A DNA stretch of 64,000 bases from Clostridia bacterium (GCA_017461005.1 JAFTZU010000152.1:1-64000); one strand, 5' to 3'. Shown: positions 16,483-25,483, counted from the first letter of the stretch. The notes: generated by a model from the sequence alone, not told the origin. Numbers and translations: made by a program.

Positions 16483-17313
16483 TCAAAAGAGTTCCCGGTA
16501 GATGTCGCCTTTCTTGAGACCGGTGGTCTTCGCTGCCTCCTTGGCGGCGTCATTTTTGGAAGAGCCGGAGGCGATGAGGTCCTGTGCCATGGCGACCGCG
16601 TCTTCCAGAGTGAACACTTTGTCCTCTTTCGGGGCGCCCTCCAGGATGAGGACGAGTTCCCCTTTGAGGTCGTTCTTCGGGTAAGCGGCGACCGCTTCGG
16701 AGAGGGTCATGCGCAGGACTTCCTCATGGACTTTCGTGATCTCCCGGCAGATGCAGAGTTTCCGGTCGCCGAGCGTCTCCAGAAGGTCCTTCAGGGTGGC
16801 GGACAGCTTGTGGGGCGCCTCGTACAGGATGAGCGTGCAGGGCTGGGTCTTCAGGAACTCGAGCTGGGCGCGCCGTTTCTTCTTGTCGACTTCCAGGAAG
16901 CCTTCGAAGGTGAAGCGGCGGGAGTCCATGCCGGACAGCGCGAGGGCCGTCGCAAAGGCTGTGGGTCCGGGGACGGAGTGGACCGGGACCCCGTGCTCGA
17001 GGCACAGGTCGACGAGGTCCTGTCCCGGGTCGGAGATGGCGGGCATGCCGGCATCGGTGACCAGCGCGCAGTTTTCGCCGTTCAGGATGCGGGCGAGGAG
17101 CTCGGGACCCTTCTGGTTCTTATTGTGCTCATGGTAGCTCACCATGGGCGTTTTGATGTCGAAGTGGTTCAGCAGTTTCAGGGTGACCCGGGTGTCCTCC
17201 GCTGCGATGAAGTCGGCGGACTCCAGCGCCTCGACAGCTCGGGGCGAGAAGTCGGACAGGTTTCCGATGGGGGTCCCGGTCACGAACAGCGTTCCACAGG
17301 TGTGTTCAGTCAT
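16483..17313 (-). CDS. rsmI: 16S rRNA (cytidine1402-2'-O)-methyltransferase
   Basis: 276 residues. SAM-dependent tetrapyrrole-methylase fold: TPIGNLSDFSPRAVEAL near residue 13, AAEDTR near 37, YHEHN near 60, and the glycine-rich TDAGMPAISDPG near 85. It methylates C1402 of 16S rRNA. Its start overlaps the end of the upstream methyltransferase gene by eight bases, so the two RNA-modifying enzymes are translationally coupled. Confidence 0.95.
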   Translation of the reverse strand: MTEHTCGTLFVTGTPIGNLSDFSPRAVEALESADFIAAEDTRVTLKLLNHFDIKTPMVSYHEHNKNQKGPELLARILNGENCALVTDAGMPAISDPGQDLVDLCLEHGVPVHSVPGPTAFATALALSGMDSRRFTFEGFLEVDKKKRRAQLEFLKTQPCTLILYEAPHKLSATLKDLLETLGDRKLCICREITKVHEEVLRMTLSEAVAAYPKNDLKGELVLILEGAPKEDKVFTLEDAVAMAQDLIASGSSKNDAAKEAAKTTGLKKGDIYRELF

Positions 17314-18061
17314 TTCGGTACTCTCCGATGATTCTCAATGATTCGTCCGAGTCGGACCCGTCCTCCTTCTGCATGAGAAGGGGAGGCAGGACGCTCAGGA
17401 AGGGTCTTCCGCCTTTTCGGCCCTCCAGCAGGAAGAGCCAGGGCGATGTGCCGGCATTCTTCTGGACGAACCGTAACCGCTTCGGCTCGATGGAATGGGC
17501 CCGAAAGGCCTCCAGAATGTCCGGGAGCCGCTCCGGCCGGTGACAGACGACAAAGTTCCCGCCGAAGTTCAAAAGCCGTTCTGCGGCCGCTGCGGCGTCG
17601 TCCATGGTACAGGTCGTTTCGTGTCGGGCGATCTGCTCCGCGGTCGTCTCCGACAGGATGCCGGTGTCCACCGGTTTGTAGGGCGGGTTCATGGTGACCG
17701 TTTTGAAGGTGCCGAGGGGCAGACCCAGCGGGGAGAGGTCCCGCAGATCGCCACAGAGGGCATGGACGTTGTCCATGGGGACGCCCTGGTCCTCGCAGAG
17801 TTCGATGCTCCGGCAAAACTGGTCACAGCCCTTTTCCTGCAGCTCGAGGCCCCAGATGTCGGCCGTCACTCCGTTCCGTTTCCAGAGAAGGGGGATGATG
17901 CCGCAGCCGGTGCCGAGGTCGATGCAGGGGGCGTTCCGCTTCGGGTCGGCAAAGTCTGCGAGCAGCAGCGCGTCGGTGCCGAAGCCGTGGTCGGGGGAGA
18001 TGAGGACCGAGAGTCCGCTGCCGAGGGTCTCGACGCGTTCGTCGTCCCGCAGGGTCACCAT
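17306..18061 (-). CDS. TrmN6-like tRNA/RNA adenine-N6 methyltransferase
   Basis: 251 residues. A Rossmann methyltransferase with SAM motif I (DLGTGCGIIPLLW near residue 48) and catalytic NPPY (TMNPPYKP near 130), the signature of N6-adenine methyltransferases. The length and the N-terminal DERVETLGSGLSVLISPDHGFGTDALLLA match the TrmN6 (YfiC) group that modifies A37 of tRNA-Val. AAAGGAGTGAGG precedes ATG 18061. A plausible promoter (TACAAT at 18096-18101, minus strand) follows the ferredoxin terminator. Coupled to rsmI. Confidence 0.88.
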   Translation of the reverse strand: MVTLRDDERVETLGSGLSVLISPDHGFGTDALLLADFADPKRNAPCIDLGTGCGIIPLLWKRNGVTADIWGLELQEKGCDQFCRSIELCEDQGVPMDNVHALCGDLRDLSPLGLPLGTFKTVTMNPPYKPVDTGILSETTAEQIARHETTCTMDDAAAAAERLLNFGGNFVVCHRPERLPDILEAFRAHSIEPKRLRFVQKNAGTSPWLFLLEGRKGGRPFLSVLPPLLMQKEDGSDSDESLRIIGEYRND

Positions 18062-18123
18062 ACTGTCCTCACTCCTTTCCGGAAAAGTTTTTCCTATTGT
18101 AACATGTTTTCGGGCATAAAGAA

Positions 18124-18159
18124 ATTCCCGGAACAGCTTCCCATGGCTGCTCCGGGAAT
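18124..18159 (-). terminator. Terminator of the ferredoxin gene
   Basis: Inverted repeat ATTCCCGGA...AGC / GCT...TCCGGGAAT; on the minus strand it is followed by TTCTTTATG. Confidence 0.75.
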
Positions 18160-18191
18160 GTTTCTTTTACTGTCGTGTGGTGATGGTCAAC

Positions 18192-18359
18192 TTATTCGTT
18201 GACGATAGCACCCATCGGGCAGGTAGCTTCGCAGGAACCGCACTCGATGCAGACATCCTGGTCGATGCTGTAGATATCGCCTTCAGAGATAGCATCGACG
18301 GGGCAACCGTCTTTGCAGGATCCACAAGCTACACATTCATCAGTAATTCTGTATGCCAT
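18192..18359 (-). CDS. Clostridial-type 2[4Fe-4S] ferredoxin
   Basis: A 55-residue protein with two CxxCxxCxxxCP cluster motifs, CVACGSCKDGCPV (from Cys9) and CIECGSCEATCPM (from Cys38), separated by a short linker. It carries electrons at low potential in anaerobic metabolism. AGGAGG lies nine bases before the ATG. The promoter is TTGAAA (18430-18435), 16 bases, TATCAT (18408-18413), minus strand. It stands alone with its own terminator, as expected for a highly expressed small protein. Confidence 0.95.
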   Translation of the reverse strand: MAYRITDECVACGSCKDGCPVDAISEGDIYSIDQDVCIECGSCEATCPMGAIVNE

Positions 18360-18680
18360 AATAATATGCCTCCTAAAAATGTTTGTTTGGATTCTTGTTC
18401 CTATTTCATGATAGCAAAGTTTTTGGAGATTTCAAGAGTTTTTCGTCATTTTTTAGGGAGCGAAAATCCGCATAGATTAGCCGATTTTTGAGAACTTTCT
18501 CGTTAGCAGAGGCTAACTTTTCACATTCCGTTGTGCAACCTGACGAAGTTAGCGGAAAGCAACTTTCAGTAGCTACGCGCCTCGTGGCACATTCTGCGCA
18601 AAAGTGTGACAAACCGCTGCGTCGGGCAGGCGGAGCCCCTTGAGTGGCAGGTTGTTCGGACTTCGTTCAAAAAAAGACGA
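18360..18680. promoter_or_regulatory. Ferredoxin promoter and gene-free upstream region
   Basis: The ferredoxin promoter occupies 18408-18435. The rest has no coding signal that I can see. GTTAGC-AGAG-GCTAAC (18502-18517) forms a perfect hairpin, and a further GTTAGC at 18547 offers an alternative partner. A GC-rich patch (about 18605-18660) differs from its AT-rich flanks. A small RNA is possible but unproven. Confidence 0.4.
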
Positions 18681-18722
18681 AAAAACACCTGAAAACGTTG
18701 CGGCTTTGCATCATTTTCAGGT
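18681..18722 (-). terminator. Terminator of thrH
   Basis: 9-bp arms ACCTGAAAA / TTTTCAGGT, then GTTTTTTCG on the minus strand, 48 bases after the thrH stop. Confidence 0.8.
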
Positions 18723-18769
18723 ATCAGTTTAGTTTCGCTCTGTGACTTGTATGTGACCCGTCAGGGACC

Positions 18770-19372
18770 TCAGCCCAGTGCTCCTTCGATGGCGGCGAGG
18801 AATTCGTCATATTCCTCGAAGGCGGGGAGGTCCGGGTTGTCCTTCTTGATCTGCTCGGTGGAGCGGAACAGGAAGCCGGCCTTGGAGGCGCGGATCATGG
18901 CGAGGTCGTTGTGGCTGTCGCCGGCGGCGATGGTCTCGAAGCCGCAGGACTGCAGCGCCTTGACGGTGGTGAGCTTGGAGTTCTCACAGCGCATCTTGTA
19001 GCCGGTGATCTCACCGTCCTCCGCGACGACGAGCTCGTTGCAGAAGAGGGACGGGTAGCCGAGTTTCGCGATCAGCGGACCGGCGAACTGGGTGAAGGTG
19101 TCCGACAGGATGACGACCTGGGTCTCTTTGCGAAGCGTGTCGAGGAACTCTTTGGCGCCTTCGAGGGGCTCGATGGTGGAGATGACCTCCTGGACCTCTT
19201 TGAGTCCGAGTCCGTGCTGCTTCAAAAGGTCGATGCGGTATTTCATGAGCTTGTCGTAGTCCGGCTCATCGCGGGTGGTGCGCTTGAATTCGGGGATGCC
19301 GGTGGCCTCCGCGAACGCGATCCAGATCTCCGGGACGACGACGCCCTCCATGTCTAAACAGACAACATCCAT
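18770..19372 (-). CDS. thrH: ThrH-type phosphoserine phosphatase / homoserine phosphotransferase
   Basis: 200 residues of HAD fold with the ThrH hallmark LDMEGVVVPE at residues 5-14 (nucleophile Asp, Glu in place of the usual DxDxT second Asp), motif II ILSDTF near 98, and GDSHNDLAMI near 155 for magnesium. Characterised ThrH proteins dephosphorylate phosphoserine and can transfer the phosphate to homoserine. It therefore links to serine or threonine synthesis. Monocistronic, with an upstream region holding a long imperfect hairpin. Confidence 0.93.
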   Translation of the reverse strand: MDVVCLDMEGVVVPEIWIAFAEATGIPEFKRTTRDEPDYDKLMKYRIDLLKQHGLGLKEVQEVISTIEPLEGAKEFLDTLRKETQVVILSDTFTQFAGPLIAKLGYPSLFCNELVVAEDGEITGYKMRCENSKLTTVKALQSCGFETIAAGDSHNDLAMIRASKAGFLFRSTEQIKKDNPDLPAFEEYDEFLAAIEGALG

Positions 19373-19451
19373 GTCGTGATAACTCCTTTAATAAAAACTG
19401 TAAGAATGGTACTAAAAAGCCAGTTCTGAGTCAAGGTGCCAGAGGGAATTT

Positions 19452-19552
19452 GGGCAAAAAGTTTTGGATTTTCGTTTGGGGTCCCAATTGCCCCTTTTAC
19501 AAAGCAATTGCGGGGTTCGGCTGGCAAACGAAAAGACGAAAGCTTTTTGCCC
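19452..19552. repeat. Long imperfect inverted repeat between thrH and aroE/aroK
   Basis: About 101 bases. Outer perfect 10-bp arms GGGCAAAAAG / CTTTTTGCCC, an inner perfect block TTTTCGTTTG / CAAACGAAAA, and an innermost CAATTGC / GCAATTG with a short loop. The distal arm starts one base from the aroE/aroK stop. No long T tract follows, so it is not a classic terminator. Confidence 0.65.
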
Positions 19553-19553
19553 C

Positions 19554-20804
19554 TTATTGTTCAAAATCCTTCAGGATCTTCTCAGTTGCTTCTTCCAGTG
19601 TGCCGTCGTTCTCGATGGTGACGTCGGCGAACCGCTCGTACATCGGGGCGCGGGTCTGTTCCATCGCCTTCAGCGTGTCGAGGTCCTTCGACAGCGGCCG
19701 CCCGTCCATGGGCAGGAGAGAAAGGTCCCGCTTCAAACAGTAGATACGGCCGTTCTGGTGGAGGGGCAGGTAATTGCGCTCCTTCGTGACCGCACCGCCG
19801 CCGAGGGACAGGATGACGCCGTTCTTGGCACCTGCTTTGGCGATGCACGCCGACTCGATGTCGCGGAACACGTCTTCGCCGTCCTCCGCGAAGATCTGCG
19901 GGATCGGCTTCCCGGCTGCCTCTTCGATGGCGCCGTCCAGTTCGACGACGTCTCGGCCGGTCTTCTCCGCGAGGAGTTTCGCGACCGACGACTTCCCGCT
20001 GCCGGGCATGCCGATGAGCACGAGGTTCGTGGCGTTGCGGGTGAGCTCTGCCGTCAGGCGTTCGATGACAGCGTCATCGACCTTCGTGTCGAAGAAGAAC
20101 TCGTGGGCGCGGACCGCCTGGGCGACGAGCATCCCGAGGCCGTTGGCGTGGGGGATGCCGAGCGCCTCCGCCTGCAGCAGCAGGCCGGTACGCAGGGGAT
20201 TGTAGACGATATCGACCACGCCGGACAGCTGTTCGAACAGCGACAGGTCCGTGATCGACGAGAGATTGTCGGGGTACATGCCGACCGGTGTCGTGTTGAC
20301 GATGACCTCGGCATCGCAGTGGTCCGGGAGGTCGTCGTAGGAGAGGAGAGGCGCATCGCCACCGCGTCTGCTGACGACGAAGACTTCTCCGGCTTCCTTC
20401 CGGCGCAGGGCCTCGAGGACTGCTTTGCAGGCGCCGCCGTTGCCGAAGACCAGGACCTTTTTGCCGGAGACGTCGATGTGGTTCGACTCCAACAGGTAGA
20501 GGAACCCGAGGACATCGGTGTTCTCGGCGATCAGCTTCCCGTCCCGGCGGTACAGCGTGTTGGCCGCTCCGATTGCTTCCACCGCCGGAGAGAGTTCGTC
20601 CGCGAAGGGGAGGACCGTCTGCTTGTAGGGGATGGTCACATTGAGCCCCTGCACAGCATCCTGCCGGACGAAGGCTTCGAGTTCCTGCGGCGCCAGTTCA
20701 TAAAGCGCGTAAGCTTCATCGCCGAGGGCGTGGTGCAGGAACGGGGAAAAGCTGTGGCCGAGATGTTCCCCCAGAAGGCCGTAGATGGCGTTGCGAACGT
20801 CCAT
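19554..20804 (-). CDS. aroE/aroK: Fused shikimate dehydrogenase (AroE) - shikimate kinase (AroK)
   Basis: 416 residues in two enzymes. Residues 1 to about 250 are shikimate dehydrogenase: GHSFSPFLHH, catalytic Lys61 in NVTIPYK, Asp97 in ENTD, and the NADPH loop GNGGACKA near 121. Residues about 258-416 are shikimate kinase: P loop GMPGSGKSS at 265-273, the Asp/Arg region ELDGAIEE, and LSLGGGAV. Together they convert 3-dehydroshikimate to shikimate 3-phosphate, two consecutive steps, so fusion may favour channelling. The ATG follows the pheA stop by one base, which makes it the last gene of the aro operon. Confidence 0.95.
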   Translation of the reverse strand: MDVRNAIYGLLGEHLGHSFSPFLHHALGDEAYALYELAPQELEAFVRQDAVQGLNVTIPYKQTVLPFADELSPAVEAIGAANTLYRRDGKLIAENTDVLGFLYLLESNHIDVSGKKVLVFGNGGACKAVLEALRRKEAGEVFVVSRRGGDAPLLSYDDLPDHCDAEVIVNTTPVGMYPDNLSSITDLSLFEQLSGVVDIVYNPLRTGLLLQAEALGIPHANGLGMLVAQAVRAHEFFFDTKVDDAVIERLTAELTRNATNLVLIGMPGSGKSSVAKLLAEKTGRDVVELDGAIEEAAGKPIPQIFAEDGEDVFRDIESACIAKAGAKNGVILSLGGGAVTKERNYLPLHQNGRIYCLKRDLSLLPMDGRPLSKDLDTLKAMEQTRAPMYERFADVTIENDGTLEEATEKILKDFEQ

Positions 20805-20805
20805 G

Positions 20806-21966
20806 TCAGCTGACCTCCGGGTAGTTTCCAAGGTATTTGAAGCTGTCGCAGGTCCGCTCGAGGTAGGCGAGCATGGCGAGAACGCCGTCGTCCCAGACGG
20901 AGGCGTGGATGTCCATGTAGAACGCGAACTCGAAGTCGGAACCGACCAGCGGCGCACTCTCCAGTTTGACCATGTTGAGGTCGAGGGCGGACACCATGGA
21001 GATGATGTCGTAGAGGGCACCGGGTCTGTGCTCGGTCGTGAAGATGACCGAGATGCGGTTGGCGCCGGGGTAGACGGCCGGTTTCGTCCGGATGGAGACG
21101 AAACGCGTGTAGTTGTTGGCGCTGTCCATGATGTTGTCCCGGACGGTCTTCAGGTTGTAGAGCTGTCCCGCTTCGTGGGAGGCGATGGCGGCGACGTCGT
21201 TGCGGTCGGAGTTCGCGACCATCTTGGCGGCGGCCGCGGTGTTCGTGACCGGGATGATCTTCACGCTGTCGGGAAGGCTCTTGAGGAACTGCTCGCACTG
21301 GCCGATGGCCTGTTCGTGGGAGTAGATCTCCTTGATCTGCGAGAGTTTCGTGCCGGGGTTCGCCAGCAGTTCATGCCGGACGTTGATCCGGATGCTGCGG
21401 GTGATGTACACGTCCCGTTCCTGCAGGAGCTTGTAGACGTCCTTGACGGAACCGTAGGAGGAGTTCTCCACCGGGACGATGCCGTACTGACAGAGGCCGT
21501 TCTCGAGGGCATCGAAGACGGCTTCGAAGTTCTTCATGAACATGACGGTGCCCCGGGGGAACATGGTGTCCGCCGCCTGCTGGGCATAGGCCCCTTCGAC
21601 ACCGGAGACGCCGATGATGCCGTTCTGGGGGAACGTGGCGTCCGCGGGGAGGCGGGACCCCTTGATCATGTCGATGAGCGGCGTGTGCCGGGCCGTCAGG
21701 CTGTTCTGATAGGCGCGGGACAGTTCTATGAGGTTCGAGAAGAAGCGGTGGGCATAGAGTTCCATGTCCCCGGACTTCGCCTCGACTTCCGCGAGGATCT
21801 CCCGTTCCCGGTCCTTGTGCATGATGGGCAGGTCGTGTTCTTTCTTATAGGTCGCGATGTCGCCGGACACCTGCATGCGGCGCAGGAAGAGGTCCAGCAT
21901 CTCGTCGTTGATCCCGTTGATCTCCTCGCGCAGGGCGGCGAGGTCTTTTTTGTTGTCAGTGCTCAT
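20806..21966 (-). CDS. pheA: Chorismate mutase - prephenate dehydratase (P-protein)
   Basis: 386 residues with three domains: an AroQ-type chorismate mutase helix bundle (about 1-90, LREEINGINDEMLDLFLRRM), prephenate dehydratase (about 110-290, with GVEGAYAQQAA, PVENSSYGSV and the catalytic TRF in NNYTRFVSI), and a C-terminal ACT domain (RPGALYDIISM) that binds phenylalanine for feedback inhibition. Product: phenylpyruvate. ATG 21966 is preferred over an in-frame GTG at 21975. Part of the aro operon, between aroC and aroE/aroK. Confidence 0.96.
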   Translation of the reverse strand: MSTDNKKDLAALREEINGINDEMLDLFLRRMQVSGDIATYKKEHDLPIMHKDREREILAEVEAKSGDMELYAHRFFSNLIELSRAYQNSLTARHTPLIDMIKGSRLPADATFPQNGIIGVSGVEGAYAQQAADTMFPRGTVMFMKNFEAVFDALENGLCQYGIVPVENSSYGSVKDVYKLLQERDVYITRSIRINVRHELLANPGTKLSQIKEIYSHEQAIGQCEQFLKSLPDSVKIIPVTNTAAAAKMVANSDRNDVAAIASHEAGQLYNLKTVRDNIMDSANNYTRFVSIRTKPAVYPGANRISVIFTTEHRPGALYDIISMVSALDLNMVKLESAPLVGSDFEFAFYMDIHASVWDDGVLAMLAYLERTCDSFKYLGNYPEVS

Positions 21967-21994
21967 GGGAGTCACCCGTTTCTATAGATTGTTC

Positions 21995-23095
21995 TTACAG
22001 TTTGTTCTCGCCCAGCAGGAGGTCTGTGAGGGCGATGGCCGCGACGGCTTCCACGACCGGGACCGCCCGTACGGCGATGCAGGGGTCATGGCGCCCGTGG
22101 ATGACGAGTTCGGTCTCTTCCATCGTGGAGAGGTCGACCGTTTTCTGGGCTTTGGCGATGGACGGCGTCGGCTTGATGGCCACCCGGAACAGAAGGGGCA
22201 TACCGTTCGAGATGCCGCCCTGGATGCCGCCGGAGCGGTTCGTTTCGGTTTTGACCGTACCGTCTTCGGCGATGAACGCGTCGTTGTTCTGAGAACCGCG
22301 CAGTTCCGCGGCGGTGAAGCCGTTGCCGAACTCGACGCCCTTGACGGCGGGGATGCCGAAGAGGGCTTTCGCCAGTTCACTTTCGATGCCGTCGAACATC
22401 GGTCCGCCCACGCCGGCCGGGAAGCCGGTGACAGCGCACTCGACGATGCCGCCGACGGAGTCAGAGTCGAGCTTCGCGTTCGTGATCTCATCGATCATCC
22501 GGAGGCTCGCGGAGGGGTCGACGGTGGCCGGGTTCCGGCTCCGGACGTCCTCGAAGAGGGCTTTGTCCGGGTGCAGCGGGAAGGGCTCGTCGAGGACTTC
22601 ACCGACCCGTTCGAGGTGGGCACCGATGAGGATGCCCCGGCGCTCGAGCATCTGCAGGCAGATACCGCCGGCGATGCAGAGCGGTGCCGTGAGACGGCCG
22701 GAGAAGTGTCCGCCGCCCCGCATGTCCCTCGCGTCTCCGTATTTTAAGAACGCGGTGTAGTCCGCGTGGGAGGGACGGGGCTTGTTCAGAAGCTCGGAGT
22801 AGTCCGAGGAATGCTGGTCTTTGTTTTGGATGACAGCGGTCAGGGGGAACCCGCAGGTCGTGAGGGTCCCGTCCTTGTCTTCCGTGACACCGGAGAGGAA
22901 CTCGGGACAGTCCGTCTCGTTGCGGGCGGTCGTGAGTTCGCTGGTGCCGGGACGACGGCGGTCCAGAAATGCCTGGAGTTCGTCCACGTCGATCCGCTCG
23001 CCGGAGGGCAGTCCGTCGACGGTGACGCCGATGGCTTTCCCGTGGGACTGGCCGAAGACCGAGACATTCAGAGTGGTGCCGATGTTAGATGACAT
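21995..23095 (-). CDS. aroC: Chorismate synthase
   Basis: 366 residues. It converts EPSP to chorismate with reduced FMN. Conserved regions: FGQSHGKAIGVTVDGLP near residue 14, the RRRPG region near 47, GGGHFSGRLTAP near 126 and the RNPATVDP region. AGGAGG precedes ATG 23095, and the gene overlaps the end of aroA by 11 bases. Part of the aro operon. Confidence 0.97.
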   Translation of the reverse strand: MSSNIGTTLNVSVFGQSHGKAIGVTVDGLPSGERIDVDELQAFLDRRRPGTSELTTARNETDCPEFLSGVTEDKDGTLTTCGFPLTAVIQNKDQHSSDYSELLNKPRPSHADYTAFLKYGDARDMRGGGHFSGRLTAPLCIAGGICLQMLERRGILIGAHLERVGEVLDEPFPLHPDKALFEDVRSRNPATVDPSASLRMIDEITNAKLDSDSVGGIVECAVTGFPAGVGGPMFDGIESELAKALFGIPAVKGVEFGNGFTAAELRGSQNNDAFIAEDGTVKTETNRSGGIQGGISNGMPLLFRVAIKPTPSIAKAQKTVDLSTMEETELVIHGRHDPCIAVRAVPVVEAVAAIALTDLLLGENKL

Positions 23096-24383
23096 GTACG
23101 ATTCCTCCTAACGAGTTGTATTCGTCGAAAAAGGACGGGTAGGATTTCCGGACGGCTTCCGCGCCGGTGATGGTCACATCGCCGGTGCAGCGAAGGGCCG
23201 CGACGGCGGCTGCCATGACGATCCGGTGGTCGCCGCAGGCATCGACCGTGCCGCCGGTGAGACCGCCGGTCTCATCCGCGCCGTAGACGATGACGCCGTC
23301 TCCGTCTTCCTCTGCTCTGCCGCCGAGGGCCTCCAGCATGGCGATGATGGAGGCGATGCGGTCGCTTTCCTTGAACCGGAGCCGTTCACAGCCGATGAAA
23401 CTCGTGCGGCCCTTCGCAAAGGCTGCGAGCACCGCGAGCACCGGGAAGGCGTCCGGGATGTTGGTGACGTCGAGGTCACAGGCCCGCAGTTCCTCTGCCG
23501 GGGTGACCGTGTAGGTGTAAGTGCCGTCCGCGTCCGGGACTTTCGTGATGGGAGCGCCCATCCGGTTGTTGAGGATGCCGACGATGGATTTGTCGCCCTG
23601 GGGCGAGTCCGGAGTGAGTCCGGCGATGGAAAGAGGCGTGCCCCCGAGGGCGCCGGCCGCAAAGAAGTAACCGGCGTTGGACCAGTCGCCGTCGGCGACG
23701 ATGGTGCCGGGACTGTGGAAGGTCTGTCCGCCGGGGATGAGATAGCCCCGGGGCAGGATGCTCGTGCGGATGCCGAACCGGCTCAGCGCGTGGAGCGTGA
23801 TGTTCACGTAAGACGCCGACTGGAGGGGGGACGTGAGACGGATCTCGGAGTCCCCGGAGAGGGCCGGCAGTGCCAGCAGGAGTCCCGTGATGTACTGGGA
23901 GCTCACGTTGCCCGGCAGTTCGAACGCGCCGCTCTGCAGGCGGCCGTTGAAGGAGAAGGGGAGTTTGTCCGAAGAGACCGAGATGCCCCGTGCCTTCAGC
24001 ACGTTCAGGAGGTCTTCGACGGGCCGCTCCGGGAGCCGGCCGGAACCGGTGAAGGAGGGCTCATCGCAGCGGGCCGCCGCCACCGGCAGCAGGAAGCGCA
24101 GGGTCGAACCGCTTTCCCGGCAGTCGAAGATCGGAGCCTTCGGACTGACGTCTGAGGGTGTGACCGTGAATCGCCCGTCCTCTTTTCGGACATCGGCACC
24201 GAGGGCCTTGATGACGAAGGCCGTCGTCAGGATGTCGTCGGAGAGGGGCGACGTGCTGTTCATTTCGATGGTGACGGGACCGTCCGCCTGGGCTGCGCAG
24301 AACAGGAGGCGGTGGACATCGCTTTTAGAGGCGATGGCGTGGACGGTGCCTGACAGGCTCGCGGGACTGAGTCGGACGTTCAA
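23085..24383 (-). CDS. aroA: EPSP synthase (3-phosphoshikimate 1-carboxyvinyltransferase)
   Basis: 432 residues. It joins phosphoenolpyruvate to shikimate 3-phosphate. Features: IASKSDVHRLLFCAA near the N-terminus (substrate Lys, Ser, Arg), CRESGSTLRFLLP near 90 (PEP loop), VSSQYITGLLLALP near 160, and RFKESDRI near 335. No ATG fits: the probable start is TTG at 24383, which overlaps the aroB TGA (TTGA) and has AAAGGAG eight bases upstream. This implies translational coupling to aroB. Confidence 0.94.
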   Translation of the reverse strand: MNVRLSPASLSGTVHAIASKSDVHRLLFCAAQADGPVTIEMNSTSPLSDDILTTAFVIKALGADVRKEDGRFTVTPSDVSPKAPIFDCRESGSTLRFLLPVAAARCDEPSFTGSGRLPERPVEDLLNVLKARGISVSSDKLPFSFNGRLQSGAFELPGNVSSQYITGLLLALPALSGDSEIRLTSPLQSASYVNITLHALSRFGIRTSILPRGYLIPGGQTFHSPGTIVADGDWSNAGYFFAAGALGGTPLSIAGLTPDSPQGDKSIVGILNNRMGAPITKVPDADGTYTYTVTPAEELRACDLDVTNIPDAFPVLAVLAAFAKGRTSFIGCERLRFKESDRIASIIAMLEALGGRAEEDGDGVIVYGADETGGLTGGTVDACGDHRIVMAAAVAALRCTGDVTITGAEAVRKSYPSFFDEYNSLGGIVHVI

Positions 24384-25456
24384 ACGGACGTCTCCTTTCC
24401 GAGTTCGATGATGTGTTCCAGCTCTTCGACCGGAACGGTGTGGGTCATGCATTTCCCGAGCCGTTCGGGAATGATGAGGGCGATGTTCCCGCCCATGCGT
24501 TTTTTATCGGACAGCGCGCCGTCCAGCAGTGTCTTCGTGGAAAAGTCACAGGAGACGGGGAGGCTGTTCTTTTCGCAGATGGCGATGAGCTTCTCAGTGG
24601 TGCCGGCCTCGGTGATGCCGAGAGCCTCGCCGGCCCGGCTGATCATGACCATGCCGATGGCGACACAGTGGCCGTGCATGAGACGGTATTTCGCACTCCG
24701 CTCGATGGCGTGGCCGATGGTGTGGCCGAGGTTCAGGTAACGGCGGACGCCGGTGTCGAACTCATCGTTCGCGACATAGTTCGCCTTGATCTGTACGCTT
24801 TCGGCGACCACTTCCGTGATGTTTGCCTTCACAGCCTCTGTGCCCTCCGAGAAGACCTCGAGGAGGCGGGGACTTTCGAGCACACCGTACTTGATGCACT
24901 CGGCACAGCCGTCATGGAAGACGACGTCCGGCAGGGTCTCGAAGGCGTCGATGTCGCAGATGACCCGCAGGGGCTGCTTGAATGCGCCGACGAGGTTCTT
25001 GCCGGCGGGGATATCCACGGCGGTCTTGCCGCCGACGGAGGAGTCCACGGCTGCCAGCAGGGAGGTGGGCATCTGGATGTAATCGATGCCCCGCAGGAAG
25101 GACGCCGCCGCAAAGCCGGTCAGGTCTCCGGTGACGCCTCCGCCGAGGGCGACGAAGAGGTCGGTGCGGGTCAGACGTTTGCTCGCGCAGAAGTTCAGGA
25201 CTGCGCCCATGACGTCGAGGGTCTTGGAGGATTCCCCGGCCGGGAAGACGAACTGTACGGTCTCGAAGCCTTCCGCCTCGAGGGACTCCCGTACGGTCTT
25301 CATGTACAGGGGAGCCACATTGCTGTCGGAGACGATGGCGACTTTACAGGGCTCGTGGACTTCCTTTACCAGTTTTCCGGTATCGTTCATCAGGCCGCTC
25401 CCGATGAGAACGTCGTAGTCCCGGGAGGCCGTTACGTGTATGGTCTTGGTGCTCAT
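24380..25456 (-). CDS. aroB: 3-Dehydroquinate synthase
   Basis: 358 residues. It cyclises DAHP to 3-dehydroquinate using NAD and a metal. Motifs: FPAGESSKTL near 70, the NAD-binding GGGVTGDLTGFAAASFLRG near 105, PTSLLAAVDSSVGGKTAVD near 130, and metal ligands in LNLGHTIGHAIE near 245. Second-step enzyme of the operon, downstream of tyrA. Confidence 0.97.
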   Translation of the reverse strand: MSTKTIHVTASRDYDVLIGSGLMNDTGKLVKEVHEPCKVAIVSDSNVAPLYMKTVRESLEAEGFETVQFVFPAGESSKTLDVMGAVLNFCASKRLTRTDLFVALGGGVTGDLTGFAAASFLRGIDYIQMPTSLLAAVDSSVGGKTAVDIPAGKNLVGAFKQPLRVICDIDAFETLPDVVFHDGCAECIKYGVLESPRLLEVFSEGTEAVKANITEVVAESVQIKANYVANDEFDTGVRRYLNLGHTIGHAIERSAKYRLMHGHCVAIGMVMISRAGEALGITEAGTTEKLIAICEKNSLPVSCDFSTKTLLDGALSDKKRMGGNIALIIPERLGKCMTHTVPVEELEHIIELGKETSV

Positions 25457-25483
25457 GGCGGGTCACTCTTTCTAATCAGTTTC

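Noticed and set aside
18360..18680. SRP RNA, RNase P RNA or tmRNA in the ferredoxin upstream region
   Set aside because: None of the diagnostic conserved sequences is present on either strand.
19373..19553. T-box leader for thrH
   Set aside because: No T-box sequence (TGGNACCGCG-like) and no specifier stem; the stem found belongs to a simple imperfect palindrome.
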